Source of the DNA: Clostridiales bacterium
GTDB lineage: Bacteria; Bacillota; Clostridia; UBA8921
DNA length: 5,510 bases
Direction: 5' to 3'
Assembly: GCA_003535395.1 (NCBI GenBank)
Contig: DOHE01000267.1
Coordinates: forward strand, 1-5,510
This document shows positions 1 through 4,977 of this stretch, piece after piece. Both the position numbers and the translations under genes were made by a program. Position 1 is the first letter of the stretch. Every line of letters starts with the position of its first letter. The notes beneath the pieces were generated by a model, which had not been told where the DNA came from, did no database searches, and saw only the letters and a list, made by a program, of their open reading frames with translations.

Positions 1-465
1 ATCAATGGGGCCCGGGGCGTATTGCTGCATGTTGTGGGCGATCCTTCGCTGGAATTGTTTGCTACCAGCCGTGTCGCGGAGGTGGTACATGAAGCGGTGG
101 ATCCGGATTGTGTCATTATCCTGGGTGTTGCCACCGATGAAAGCATGGAAAATGAAATGATGGTTACCGTCATCGCCACAGGATTTGACAGCGGTTCAGT
201 CAGCGCAGGAAGGTCTGCCGGCTTGGGCAGTTTTACCGGCCGCAATGCAGAGGATCGCGATAAACCCAACAGGCCTGTCGGGGAGAACAAACGCCCACCC
301 TGGGATCTTTTCAACAAATTTGAGGCGGAGCCGAGTTTGGTGAATTCTTCCGTACCTGTCAAAAAGGCGGATGCTGAACCCTCCGGAGAGGAGAATAAAG
401 CTTCGCGGGGAGTTTTTGACGACATCGATATTCCTTCCTACATTCGTCAGCAGAAAAAAAAGTAA
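1..465 (+). CDS. ftsZ: Cell division protein FtsZ, C-terminal part (5' end outside the window)
   Basis: FtsZ is the tubulin-like GTPase that polymerises into the cytoplasmic Z ring and recruits the division machinery. The reading frame is open from base 1 and gives 154 residues. Residues 1-62 are the end of the tubulin-like C-terminal domain: INGARGVLLHVVGD at the start, then ILGVATDESMENE and VTVIATGFD, all typical FtsZ blocks. The GTP-binding domain with its GGGTGTG signature would lie upstream and is not seen. Residues 63-137 form a low-complexity, charged linker with one aromatic block (PPWDLFNKF, about residues 99-107). Residues 138-154 are the conserved C-terminal peptide (DDIDIPSYIR) that binds partners such as FtsA, SepF and ZapA, followed by a basic tail QQKKK of the kind that adds membrane or partner affinity. 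The gene is intact at its 3' end. A hairpin follows 38 bp after the stop, and the sporulation operon starts beyond it. Identification is very secure. Confidence 0.97.
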   Translation: MNGARGVLLHVVGDPSLELFATSRVAEVVHEAVDPDCVIILGVATDESMENEMMVTVIATGFDSGSVSAGRSAGLGSFTGRNAEDRDKPNRPVGENKRPPWDLFNKFEAEPSLVNSSVPVKKADAEPSGEENKASRGVFDDIDIPSYIRQQKKK

Positions 466-503
466 AGAGCTGGCGGATTCAATATATTTCCCAAGCAGCA
501 TCC

Positions 504-531
504 ACAGCCCGGGACATACCCCGGGCTGTTT
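504..531 (+). terminator. Probable intrinsic terminator after ftsZ
   Basis: ACAGCCCGGG (504-513) and CCCGGGCTGT (520-529) form a perfect 10-bp, GC-rich stem with a 6-base loop. Only a short T run (529-531) follows before GCATC, so the U-tract is weak. It lies between ftsZ and the spoIIGA promoter and would insulate the sporulation operon from division-gene transcription. It may be leaky or work partly as an RNA 3'-end stabiliser. Confidence 0.6.
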
Positions 532-549
532 GCATCAAGCATTTTCCAA

Positions 550-566
550 GCTGACAGTGAACGACA
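550..566 (+). promoter_or_regulatory. Putative tandem Spo0A boxes upstream of spoIIGA
   Basis: The 7-mers GCTGACA (550-556) and AACGACA (560-566) share GACA and start exactly 10 bp, one helical turn, apart. Read on the minus strand the second is TGTCGTT, within TTTGTCGTT, which keeps the TGTCG core of the 0A box TGTCGAA (5 of 7). The first is weaker (4 of 7). In B. subtilis, Spo0A~P binds boxes next to and over the -35 region of the spoIIG promoter, and the same placement is seen here. The assignment to Spo0A is inference from position, phasing and gene identity. Confidence 0.45.
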
Positions 567-593
567 AATTTTTTACCTTCATGCCGTTATAAT
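561..593 (+). promoter_or_regulatory. Promoter of spoIIGA-sigE (sigma-A type, long spacer)
   Basis: A perfect -10 box TATAAT lies at 588-593. The only -35-like hexamer nearby is ACGACA at 561-566 (4 of 6), giving a 21-bp spacer. At the normal 17-bp distance the sequence is CAAATT, a poor -35. The B. subtilis spoIIG promoter is known for a 22-bp spacer that makes it dependent on Spo0A~P, and this arrangement resembles it. Transcription would start near base 600, giving a leader of only about 15 bases before the likely spoIIGA start. Confidence 0.55.
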
Positions 594-600
594 TCAGGCA

Positions 601-609
601 GGGAGGTGG
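601..609 (+). promoter_or_regulatory. Shine-Dalgarno of spoIIGA that decides the start
   Basis: GGGAGGTGG is a strong ribosome-binding sequence. The GTG at 606-608 lies inside it and so is unlikely to be the real initiation codon. The in-frame CTG at 615 is 8 bases downstream of GGAGG, a normal spacing. Confidence 0.6.
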
Positions 610-1523
610 ACCCGCTGGAAATTTATGTGGATGTACTTTTTTTTCAAAACATGGGAATGGATTTTCTCGTGCTCTCCCTTGCGTCCAGGTTTTCCGGTAT
701 CCATTCAACAGCTGTGCGTCGGCTGGCTGCATCCGCCGCAGGTGCTTTGGCGACTGTGATCATGATGGCCATTGCCGGCACCGGTTTTGGATCCTGGATG
801 CTCCATGTTTCACTCCAGATGGGGATACTGTGCCTGATGGTGCGCATTGCCGCAGGTCCCCAGAAGCTTAACGGGTATGGACGTCTTGCTTTTGCAGCCA
901 TGTTTTCTGGAATCGGGATGGGTGGAGTATATTTTCTCATGTTGTCCACGATGACTGCTCCGGCCGCTTCGGCATCAGACAGCGGACATTTCATTTTGGC
1001 AGCTGTCCGCTGGTGGGATATATTCTGGATATCCATGCTGGCTTATGCTTTTCTTTCTGTTTTCCAGGAAGAAATCGTTTCCCGGTGGATCCATGCCAGA
1101 GGAATGAAAAAAGTCAAAGTCGTGCTTGCGGGAAAAGAAGCCGTTTTCAAAGGATTCATCGATACCGGGAATATGCTGAGGGAGCCTGTAAGCGGCGCAC
1201 CTGTTGCCCTGGCTCAGGCGGATTGTCTGGGATGCCTGTTGCCGGACAGACCCATGGAAAAAACAGTTATGGATCGTGAACTTTTACCGATTCAACCGGA
1301 GGATTGGGTCCGATACCTGGAAGCGGCTGGTCTGAAAAGCCGGATCTGTTATATCCCATATCAAACTGCGGGAAATGAAAGCGGCTTTTTTACTGCCTTC
1401 CGGCCGGATATGCTTGAAGTGGAGGGAAGGGGCCCGGTGCCTGGTGCAGTCGTCGGACTAAGTCTGAAACAGTTCTCCACGGACGGAAGTTTCAACATGA
1501 TCATCGGCAGCAATATGGCTTAA
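606..1523 (+). CDS. spoIIGA: Sporulation sigma-E factor-processing peptidase SpoIIGA
   Basis: SpoIIGA is the membrane-embedded aspartic protease that removes the pro-sequence of sigma-E at the asymmetric septum, in response to the forespore signal SpoIIR. The product is 305 residues from GTG 606, or 302 from CTG 615; the B. subtilis protein is of similar length. The N-terminal half (about residues 10-155) is strongly hydrophobic with roughly five membrane segments. The C-terminal half holds the protease domain with its catalytic motif FIDTGN (184-189, catalytic Asp186; B. subtilis has LIDSGN). It also has the family blocks IPYQTAG (250-256) and the terminal STDGSFNMIIG. Family members begin M-x-IY-x-DV, which aligns to LEIYVDV, so initiation at the CTG at 615 fits both homology and the ribosome-binding site. 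The coordinates given use the nearest standard start codon. sigE follows after 25 bp and is surely co-transcribed. Identity is very likely; the exact start is uncertain. Confidence 0.95.
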   Translation: MDPLEIYVDVLFFQNMGMDFLVLSLASRFSGIHSTAVRRLAASAAGALATVIMMAIAGTGFGSWMLHVSLQMGILCLMVRIAAGPQKLNGYGRLAFAAMFSGIGMGGVYFLMLSTMTAPAASASDSGHFILAAVRWWDIFWISMLAYAFLSVFQEEIVSRWIHARGMKKVKVVLAGKEAVFKGFIDTGNMLREPVSGAPVALAQADCLGCLLPDRPMEKTVMDRELLPIQPEDWVRYLEAAGLKSRICYIPYQTAGNESGFFTAFRPDMLEVEGRGPVPGAVVGLSLKQFSTDGSFNMIIGSNMA

Positions 1524-1548
1524 ATAAGGAGAAAGGGGTTGAACAGGA

Positions 1549-2283
1549 ATGCACGGACGGAATGGCTTTCAAAGCTGGAGGGGACTGTTTGACAAGTTTG
1601 TTTTCAGGATTCGGTTGCTGCTGGGGCGGAAAAACCGGATCCATTATATCGGAGGACCGGACAATCTTCCGGCACCGCTACTGCCGGAAGAGGAAGCTGT
1701 TTTGATTGCAAAGATGGCCGAAGGAGACGAAACTACCCGGAAAATCCTGGTAGAAAGGAATTTAAGACTGGTTGTTTATATCGCACGAAAATTTGAGAAT
1801 ACCGGAGTTGGTGTGGAAGACCTGGTTTCCATCGGTGCGATCGGTCTGATCAAGGCCATCAACACTTTTGAGCCTGCCAAAAATATCAAACTTGCCACAT
1901 ATGCCTCCCGCTGCATCGAAAATGAAATATTGATGTACCTTCGGCGCAACGGAAAGACCCGTATGGAGATTTCCATCGATGAACCGCTGAATACAGACTG
2001 GGATGGAAATGAACTTCTGCTTTCGGACATCATTGGTACGGACGGGGATACGGTTCACAAGGGGTTGGACCAGGAAGTAGAGATACAGCTGCTGGATGAA
2101 GCCATGAACAAACTTCCTGTCCGCGAAAAACAAATCATGGAACTTCGGTTTGGTCTGGCCAGTGGCGCCGAAAAAACCCAGAAGGAAGTTGCAGACATGC
2201 TTGGTATTTCACAATCCTATATTTCCCGTCTGGAAAAACGCATCATTGGTAAATTAAGGAAGGAAATTGGCCGACTGGCATAA
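1549..2283 (+). CDS. sigE: RNA polymerase sporulation sigma factor, pro-sigma-E
   Basis: Sigma-E directs early mother-cell transcription after asymmetric division. The 244-residue product matches the family in length (B. subtilis 239). Residues 1-32 form a basic, amphipathic pro-sequence ([12 protein letters not shown] near its end). It ends just before HYIGG, which aligns with the known processing site next to YYIGG, making it about five residues longer than in B. subtilis. Region 2 (about 69-138) contains [18 protein letters not shown], the core-binding [13 protein letters not shown] and the -10 recognition segment [20 protein letters not shown]. Region 3 has [19 protein letters not shown]. 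Region 4 (about 185-244) has [12 protein letters not shown] and the helix-turn-helix [21 protein letters not shown] that reads the -35. The ATG is preceded by AAAGGGG at 1532-1538 (10 bp away) and AAGGAG further up. It should be transcribed from the spoIIGA promoter and be inactive until cleaved by SpoIIGA. Confidence 0.98.
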   Translation: MHGRNGFQSWRGLFDKFVFRIRLLLGRKNRIHYIGGPDNLPAPLLPEEEAVLIAKMAEGDETTRKILVERNLRLVVYIARKFENTGVGVEDLVSIGAIGLIKAINTFEPAKNIKLATYASRCIENEILMYLRRNGKTRMEISIDEPLNTDWDGNELLLSDIIGTDGDTVHKGLDQEVEIQLLDEAMNKLPVREKQIMELRFGLASGAEKTQKEVADMLGISQSYISRLEKRIIGKLRKEIGRLA

Positions 2284-2295
2284 GGATGCCAAAAA

Positions 2296-2324
2296 GTATA
2301 ATTGAGGCCTCCCTGGCAATAATG
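2296..2324 (+). promoter_or_regulatory. Sigma-F-type promoter of sigG
   Basis: GTATA (2296-2300) is a perfect match to the sigma-F -35 consensus GYATA. GGCAATAATG (2315-2324) matches the -10 consensus GGNNANANTR at all fixed positions. The spacer is 14 bp, against the usual 14-15. In B. subtilis sigG is transcribed by sigma-F in the forespore, so position and biology agree. GTATA would also serve as a sigma-G -35, which allows autoregulation, but no good sigma-G -10 is seen. The start of transcription would be near 2330. Confidence 0.7.
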
Positions 2325-2342
2325 TTACTATTCGATTTCCAT

Positions 2343-2347
2343 GGGGG
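2343..2347 (+). promoter_or_regulatory. Weak G-rich Shine-Dalgarno of sigG
   Basis: GGGGG lies 8 bases before the TTG at 2356 and can pair with the CCUCC of 16S rRNA with one wobble. The ATG at 2341 overlaps its start and has no ribosome-binding sequence of its own upstream (TTCGATTTCC). Confidence 0.45.
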
Positions 2348-2355
2348 TATGCCTC

Positions 2356-3126
2356 TTGAACAGCAAGGTTGAAATTTGCGGAGTCAATACTTCAAAGCTG
2401 CCCGTCTTAAACAATGAACAAAAAAAGGCATTGTTTGAAAGGATAAACGGGGGGGATACCGCAGCCCGGGAGGAATTCATCAACGGGAATCTTAGACTGG
2501 TACTCAGCGTTATACAGAAATTCAACAATCGGGGAGAATATGTGGACGACCTGTTTCAGGTTGGTTGTATCGGTCTGATTAAAGCCATTGACAATTTTGA
2601 TACCTCTCAGAATGTCAAGTTTTCCACATATGCCGTACCCATGATCATTGGGGAGATCCGCCGCTATCTTCGGGACAACAATTCCATCCGTGTCAGCCGA
2701 TCTCTGAAGGATACAGCGTATAAAGCGCTGCATGCACGTGAAAAGCTCACTTTTCAAAACGGACGGGAACCCACCATCGAAGAGATCGCAAGAGAACTGG
2801 ATATGAAAAGTGAAGATGTATCCATGGCGCTGGATGCGATACAGGAACCGGTTTCTCTTTTTGATGCTGTATACCATGATGACGGGGATCCGATTCTTGT
2901 CATGGACCAGGTCAGTGATGACAAAAACCGGGATGAAAACTGGCTGGAGGAAATCACCTTGAAAGAAGCGATACGCAAGCTGGACCAGCGTGAGCGGCTG
3001 ATCCTGAAACTCCGGTTTTTTCAGGGGAGAACCCAAATGGAAGTCGCACAGGAGATCGGAATTTCTCAGGCGCAGGTGTCCCGTCTTGAAAAAAATGCCT
3101 TGCAGCATATGCGCAAACACATTTAA
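2356..3126 (+). CDS. sigG: RNA polymerase sporulation sigma factor sigma-G
   Basis: Sigma-G drives late forespore transcription (SASP genes, germination receptors). From the TTG start the product is 256 residues (B. subtilis 260); an ATG five codons upstream (2341) is the alternative. TTG is preferred because of the G-rich ribosome site and because homologues begin just before KVEICGV, as here (NSKVEICGVNTSKLPVL, near-identical to B. subtilis). Region 2 (about 43-111) contains NGNLRLVLSVIQKFNNRGEY, DDLFQVGCIGLIKAIDNFD and KFSTYAVPMIIGEIRRYLRD. Region 3 follows (VSRSLKDTAYKAL, then PVSLFDAVYHDDGDP). Region 4 (about 200-256) ends with the helix-turn-helix TQMEVAQEIGISQAQVSRLE (226-245). Asn43 corresponds to B. 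subtilis Asn45, the residue that makes sigma-G, but not sigma-F, sensitive to the anti-sigma factor CsfB/Gin; that points to sigma-G rather than sigma-F. It lies 72 bp after sigE and can also be reached by read-through from the spoIIG promoter. Confidence 0.96.
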   Translation: MNSKVEICGVNTSKLPVLNNEQKKALFERINGGDTAAREEFINGNLRLVLSVIQKFNNRGEYVDDLFQVGCIGLIKAIDNFDTSQNVKFSTYAVPMIIGEIRRYLRDNNSIRVSRSLKDTAYKALHAREKLTFQNGREPTIEEIARELDMKSEDVSMALDAIQEPVSLFDAVYHDDGDPILVMDQVSDDKNRDENWLEEITLKEAIRKLDQRERLILKLRFFQGRTQMEVAQEIGISQAQVSRLEKNALQHMRKHI

Positions 3127-3146
3127 GCTTGCTTGAATCCATGTAT

Positions 3147-3193
3147 TTATCGCTGTAATACTACAGCAATAACATGCCAAAGGAATATTGCTG
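3147..3193 (+). repeat. Two overlapping, mutually exclusive inverted repeats between sigG and ylmC
   Basis: GCTGTA (3152-3157) pairs with TACAGC (3162-3167) across a 4-base loop, and after one C-A mismatch the flanks TTAT (3147-3150) and ATAA (3169-3172) also pair. The same right arm also contains CAGCAATA (3164-3171), which is the perfect reverse complement of TATTGCTG (3186-3193). Only one of the two stems can form at a time. Neither is followed by a T run, so this is not a standard terminator. It may be an operator pair or an RNA switch-like structure; function unknown. Confidence 0.5.
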
Positions 3194-3212
3194 CTTGTCC
3201 GATTCATATACT
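3182..3212 (+). promoter_or_regulatory. Possible sigma-E promoter of ylmC
   Basis: GGAATATT (3182-3189) fits the sigma-E -35 consensus GKMATATT. CATATACT (3205-3212) fits the -10 CATACANT with one mismatch. The spacer is 15 bp, inside the usual 13-15. Transcription would begin near 3219, leaving a leader of about 25 bases before the ylmC start. TATACT (3207-3212) could also serve as a sigma-A -10, but no acceptable -35 exists at the right distance. This is a prediction from consensus only. Confidence 0.5.
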
Positions 3213-3243
3213 TCATAATGCAGTTAAGGTGGGGGTGACGCAT

Positions 3244-3474
3244 ATGAAGCTGTCTGAATTGAGGTTGAAAGAAGTCATCAATTTAAGGGACGGAAGAAAA
3301 CTCGGATTTGCCGATGATTTGGATGTGGACAGAGAAAACGGAAAGATAGGGACCCTGCTGGTCTATCCCGGAACCCGGATGACAGGCTTGTTCGGAAAAC
3401 AGGAAGAGGTACGTGTCCCATGGGAAAAAGTACGATTGGTGGGGGATGATATCGTTCTTGTTGATACGGAATAA
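3244..3474 (+). CDS. ylmC: Sporulation protein of the YlmC/YmxH family (PRC-barrel)
   Basis: This is a small 76-residue PRC-barrel protein of the YlmC/YmxH family, which is restricted to endospore formers and commonly lies just after sigG. Its molecular role is not established. The PRC-barrel is a short all-beta fold. The conserved pattern seen here is MKLSELRLKEVINL, DGRKLGFADDLDVD, then NGKIGTLLV, GLFGKQEEVRVPWEKV and the terminal IGDDVILV-like VGDDIVLVD. The frame is open further upstream, but the start is fixed at ATG 3244 by an excellent ribosome site (AAGGTGGGGGTGA, 3226-3238) and by homologue length (about 80 residues). There is no signal peptide or membrane segment, so it should be cytoplasmic. 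The possible sigma-E promoter upstream suggests mother-cell expression. nrdR starts 40 bp downstream with no terminator between, so some co-transcription is likely. Confidence 0.9.
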   Translation: MKLSELRLKEVINLRDGRKLGFADDLDVDRENGKIGTLLVYPGTRMTGLFGKQEEVRVPWEKVRLVGDDIVLVDTE

Positions 3475-3486
3475 ATCCAGTATAAT
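3458..3486 (+). promoter_or_regulatory. Probable sigma-A promoter of nrdR
   Basis: A perfect TATAAT lies at 3481-3486, and TTGTTG at 3458-3463 (3 of 6) is 17 bp upstream, overlapping the end of ylmC. TTGATA (3461-3466) is a closer -35 sequence but only 14 bp away. This would let nrdR be expressed in growing cells independently of the sporulation genes. Confidence 0.5.
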
Positions 3487-3495
3487 ATACGTATC
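3463..3495 (+). repeat. Inverted repeat flanking the nrdR -10 box
   Basis: GATACG (3463-3468) and CGTATC (3490-3495) are perfect 6-bp inverse complements with the TATAAT box between them. The following bases (GAAT) also repeat directly, at 3469-3472 and 3497-3500. It does not resemble the known NrdR box, and it could be an operator or chance. Confidence 0.3.
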
Positions 3496-3514
3496 GGAAT
3501 GAGGTGATAAACCA

Positions 3515-3961
3515 GTGAAATGTCCTTACTGTGGCACCACAGATCATAAGGTGATCGATTCAAGGCCTGCGGAAGAAGGTCTGGCCATTCGCCGAAGAAG
3601 AGAATGCCCTTCCTGCGGAGGCCGTTTTACCACTTATGAGAAAATCGAAAAAATCCCGCTGATGGTTATAAAAAAAGATAATTCCAGGGAGCCTTTTGAC
3701 CGGGACAAGCTGCTAAAAGGTCTCCTGAAAGCATGTGAAAAAAGACCAGTTGATGTGGAAGCCCTAGCCATCGAAATTGAGAATACGCTCTCAAATTCTC
3801 TGAAAGCGGAAGTAAACAGTGCCGAGGTGGGAGACATGGTGATGGAGCGGCTGAAAAAATTGGACGAAATCGCTTATGTACGCTTTGCTTCCGTGTACCG
3901 GCAGTTTAAGGATGTGGATTCCTTCATGCAGGAACTTGAGAAATTCAAAAAAGAAAAATAA
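3515..3961 (+). CDS. nrdR: Transcriptional repressor NrdR
   Basis: NrdR represses ribonucleotide reductase genes when its ATP-cone domain senses high dATP/ATP. The 148-residue product has the usual length. Residues 1-40 form the DNA-binding zinc ribbon with Cys3, Cys6 (MKCPYCG), Cys31 and Cys34 ([12 protein letters not shown]), plus the highly conserved DSR and RRRREC segments. Residues 49-139 form the ATP cone, beginning [24 protein letters not shown] and including [20 protein letters not shown] near the end. All key residues are present. The GTG start is preceded by AGGTGA at 3502-3507 with a 7-bp gap. The C-terminus is a charged tail (EKFKKEK). No ribonucleotide reductase gene lies in the window, so its targets are elsewhere. 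Identification is very secure. Confidence 0.98.
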   Translation: MKCPYCGTTDHKVIDSRPAEEGLAIRRRRECPSCGGRFTTYEKIEKIPLMVIKKDNSREPFDRDKLLKGLLKACEKRPVDVEALAIEIENTLSNSLKAEVNSAEVGDMVMERLKKLDEIAYVRFASVYRQFKDVDSFMQELEKFKKEK

Positions 3962-3976
3962 CTTTACAAGAATCTC

Positions 3977-4945
3977 TTAAGTCCTCTTTGGAGGACTTTT
4001 TTGAGTTTTCAGCTCAATATTTGTCCCGTCTGAATAAAAGGAGATGATCCCACATTCTCCAGTCTTATACCATTTCACCTTCAACTGGTTCAGCTTGTCC
4101 AGTAATATTTTTGAAGGAACAGCCTCATCGCCAGGTTTTGTAAAGATGACTGCATACATCGGCGCAACTGCGGTCAAAAATTCCTGGGATGTGGAAGCGG
4201 ACGCCCCGTTGTTGCCAACTTTCAGGACTGTAGATGCAAGAGAGGATCCTGAACTTAAAACCTGTTTTTCTGAAACTGACTCAGCATCTCCGGTGAAGAG
4301 TATACGGGTGTTGCCATATATTACCTGTAACATGACTGAATAATCATTGAGATGGTCATATCCCGTGCTCATCGGGGCCAGGAACTTAAGCTGGACCTGA
4401 GCGCCCAGCGGCACTTCCAGACCCGCATTGGCAGTTTCCTGATTGAGGTCGGCATCGGACATAGCCGCAAGCATATTCGAAAATTCCGGGATGTCATTTC
4501 CGACCGGAGGAGCAAAAAAACGTCCAATCCTGAATTCCTTGATCAAGGCTGCCAACCCCCCGATCCTGTCGGCATCCGGATGGGAGGAAACAACAATATC
4601 CAGTTTGCGTACATTCCGGCTTCGAAGGAAAGTGATGACAGCCTGGCCAAAATCTGCAGTTCCTCCGTCAACCAGAAGTGTCTTCCCGTCCGGGGTAAAT
4701 ACTAACGTACATTCTCCCTCTCCCGCATCCATAAAATGAACTTCCAGCTTATTGTCTGTATCGACATTGAACTCCGGTTCAGGTGTGGGGGTTGCAGGAG
4801 CCGAGGTTAAAGGAACAGCATCTGTATGATCCAAGGTCGTATCTCCGGGATCCCTGCCATCTGTATTGCAGGCAGAAAGTCCCTGAAAAAGGATGAAGCA
4901 TACTGTCAGCAGGATCGCCCGTGTTTTCTTTTTGATATCCGTCAA
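3977..4945 (-). CDS. ComEC-like metallo-beta-lactamase-fold lipoprotein with degenerate metal site
   Basis: This is a 322-residue protein (325 from the GTG at 4954). TTG 4945 is preferred because AGAGGTG (4952-4958) is its ribosome site and contains the GTG. A positively charged N-terminus (DIKKKTR), a hydrophobic stretch and the lipobox LSAC (Cys26) predict a lipoprotein anchored outside the membrane. A Thr/Pro-rich spacer (about 27-60) precedes a domain like the C-terminal extracellular domain of ComEC, with VHFMDAGEGEC (family: DVGQGD), LLVDGG, SSHPDADRIGG, an NDYSVMLQV block, ILFTGD and LKVGNNG. The metal-binding sequence normally reads HPHADH but here is HPDADR (His122, Asp124, Asp126, Arg127), and the normal HHG is NNG (Asn245, Asn246). 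Asp220 of TGD remains. Hydrolase activity is therefore doubtful, and it may be a binding or structural protein. The gene is intact and stands alone, convergent with nrdR and divergent from comM. It lacks the ComEC membrane channel and so is not ComEC itself. Confidence 0.85.
   Translation of the reverse strand: MTDIKKKTRAILLTVCFILFQGLSACNTDGRDPGDTTLDHTDAVPLTSAPATPTPEPEFNVDTDNKLEVHFMDAGEGECTLVFTPDGKTLLVDGGTADFGQAVITFLRSRNVRKLDIVVSSHPDADRIGGLAALIKEFRIGRFFAPPVGNDIPEFSNMLAAMSDADLNQETANAGLEVPLGAQVQLKFLAPMSTGYDHLNDYSVMLQVIYGNTRILFTGDAESVSEKQVLSSGSSLASTVLKVGNNGASASTSQEFLTAVAPMYAVIFTKPGDEAVPSKILLDKLNQLKVKWYKTGECGIISFYSDGTNIELKTQKSPPKRT
3979..4002 (+). terminator. Intrinsic terminator of nrdR
   Basis: AAGTCCTC (3979-3986) and GAGGACTT (3991-3998) form a perfect 8-bp stem with a 4-base loop, followed by a run of six T (3997-4002). 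It starts 17 bp after the nrdR stop. The hairpin lies inside the last codons of the convergent gene. On the minus strand the hairpin is not followed by T residues, so it ends only plus-strand transcripts. Confidence 0.88.
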
Positions 4946-4951
4946 GAGTAA

Positions 4952-4958
4952 CACCTCT
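4952..4958 (-). promoter_or_regulatory. Shine-Dalgarno of the lipoprotein gene that decides the start
   Basis: On the minus strand AGAGGTG (4958 down to 4952) precedes TTG 4945 by 6 bases. The upstream in-frame GTG (4954-4952) is part of the ribosome site itself, which argues for the TTG. Confidence 0.55.
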
Positions 4959-4977
4959 TCAATAACTAGATTGCTTA

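Noticed and set aside
644..1036. Minus-strand open frame of 130 codons inside spoIIGA
   Set aside because: Antisense shadow of the hydrophobic N-terminal half of SpoIIGA; no supporting signals.
2304..2311. GAGGCCTC palindrome between sigE and sigG as a terminator
   Set aside because: There is no loop to form a hairpin and no T run after it, and it falls in the spacer of the sigma-F promoter.
2407..3243. Long open frame of 278 codons on the minus strand
   Set aside because: It lies opposite sigG, whose protein is clearly recognised, and has no ribosome site or familiar motif. It is a shadow of the sigG codon pattern.
3133..3243. N-terminal extension of ylmC from an ATG-like start at 3133
   Set aside because: The added residues are Cys-rich and unlike the family. 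The strong ribosome site at 3226-3238 and homologue length place the start at 3244.
3127..3243. Riboswitch or small RNA gene in the sigG-ylmC gap
   Set aside because: The stems are short and match no riboswitch class I know, and no terminator follows. I kept only the inverted repeats as an observation.
4044..4739. Several plus-strand open frames opposite the lipoprotein gene
   Set aside because: They overlap each other and show no domains or ribosome sites. The minus-strand frame has a lipobox and a recognisable fold.
3977..4945. Calling the lipoprotein gene comEC
   Set aside because: It has no ComEC membrane channel region, is a short lipoprotein, and lacks the metal-binding histidines. 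Only the fold is shared.
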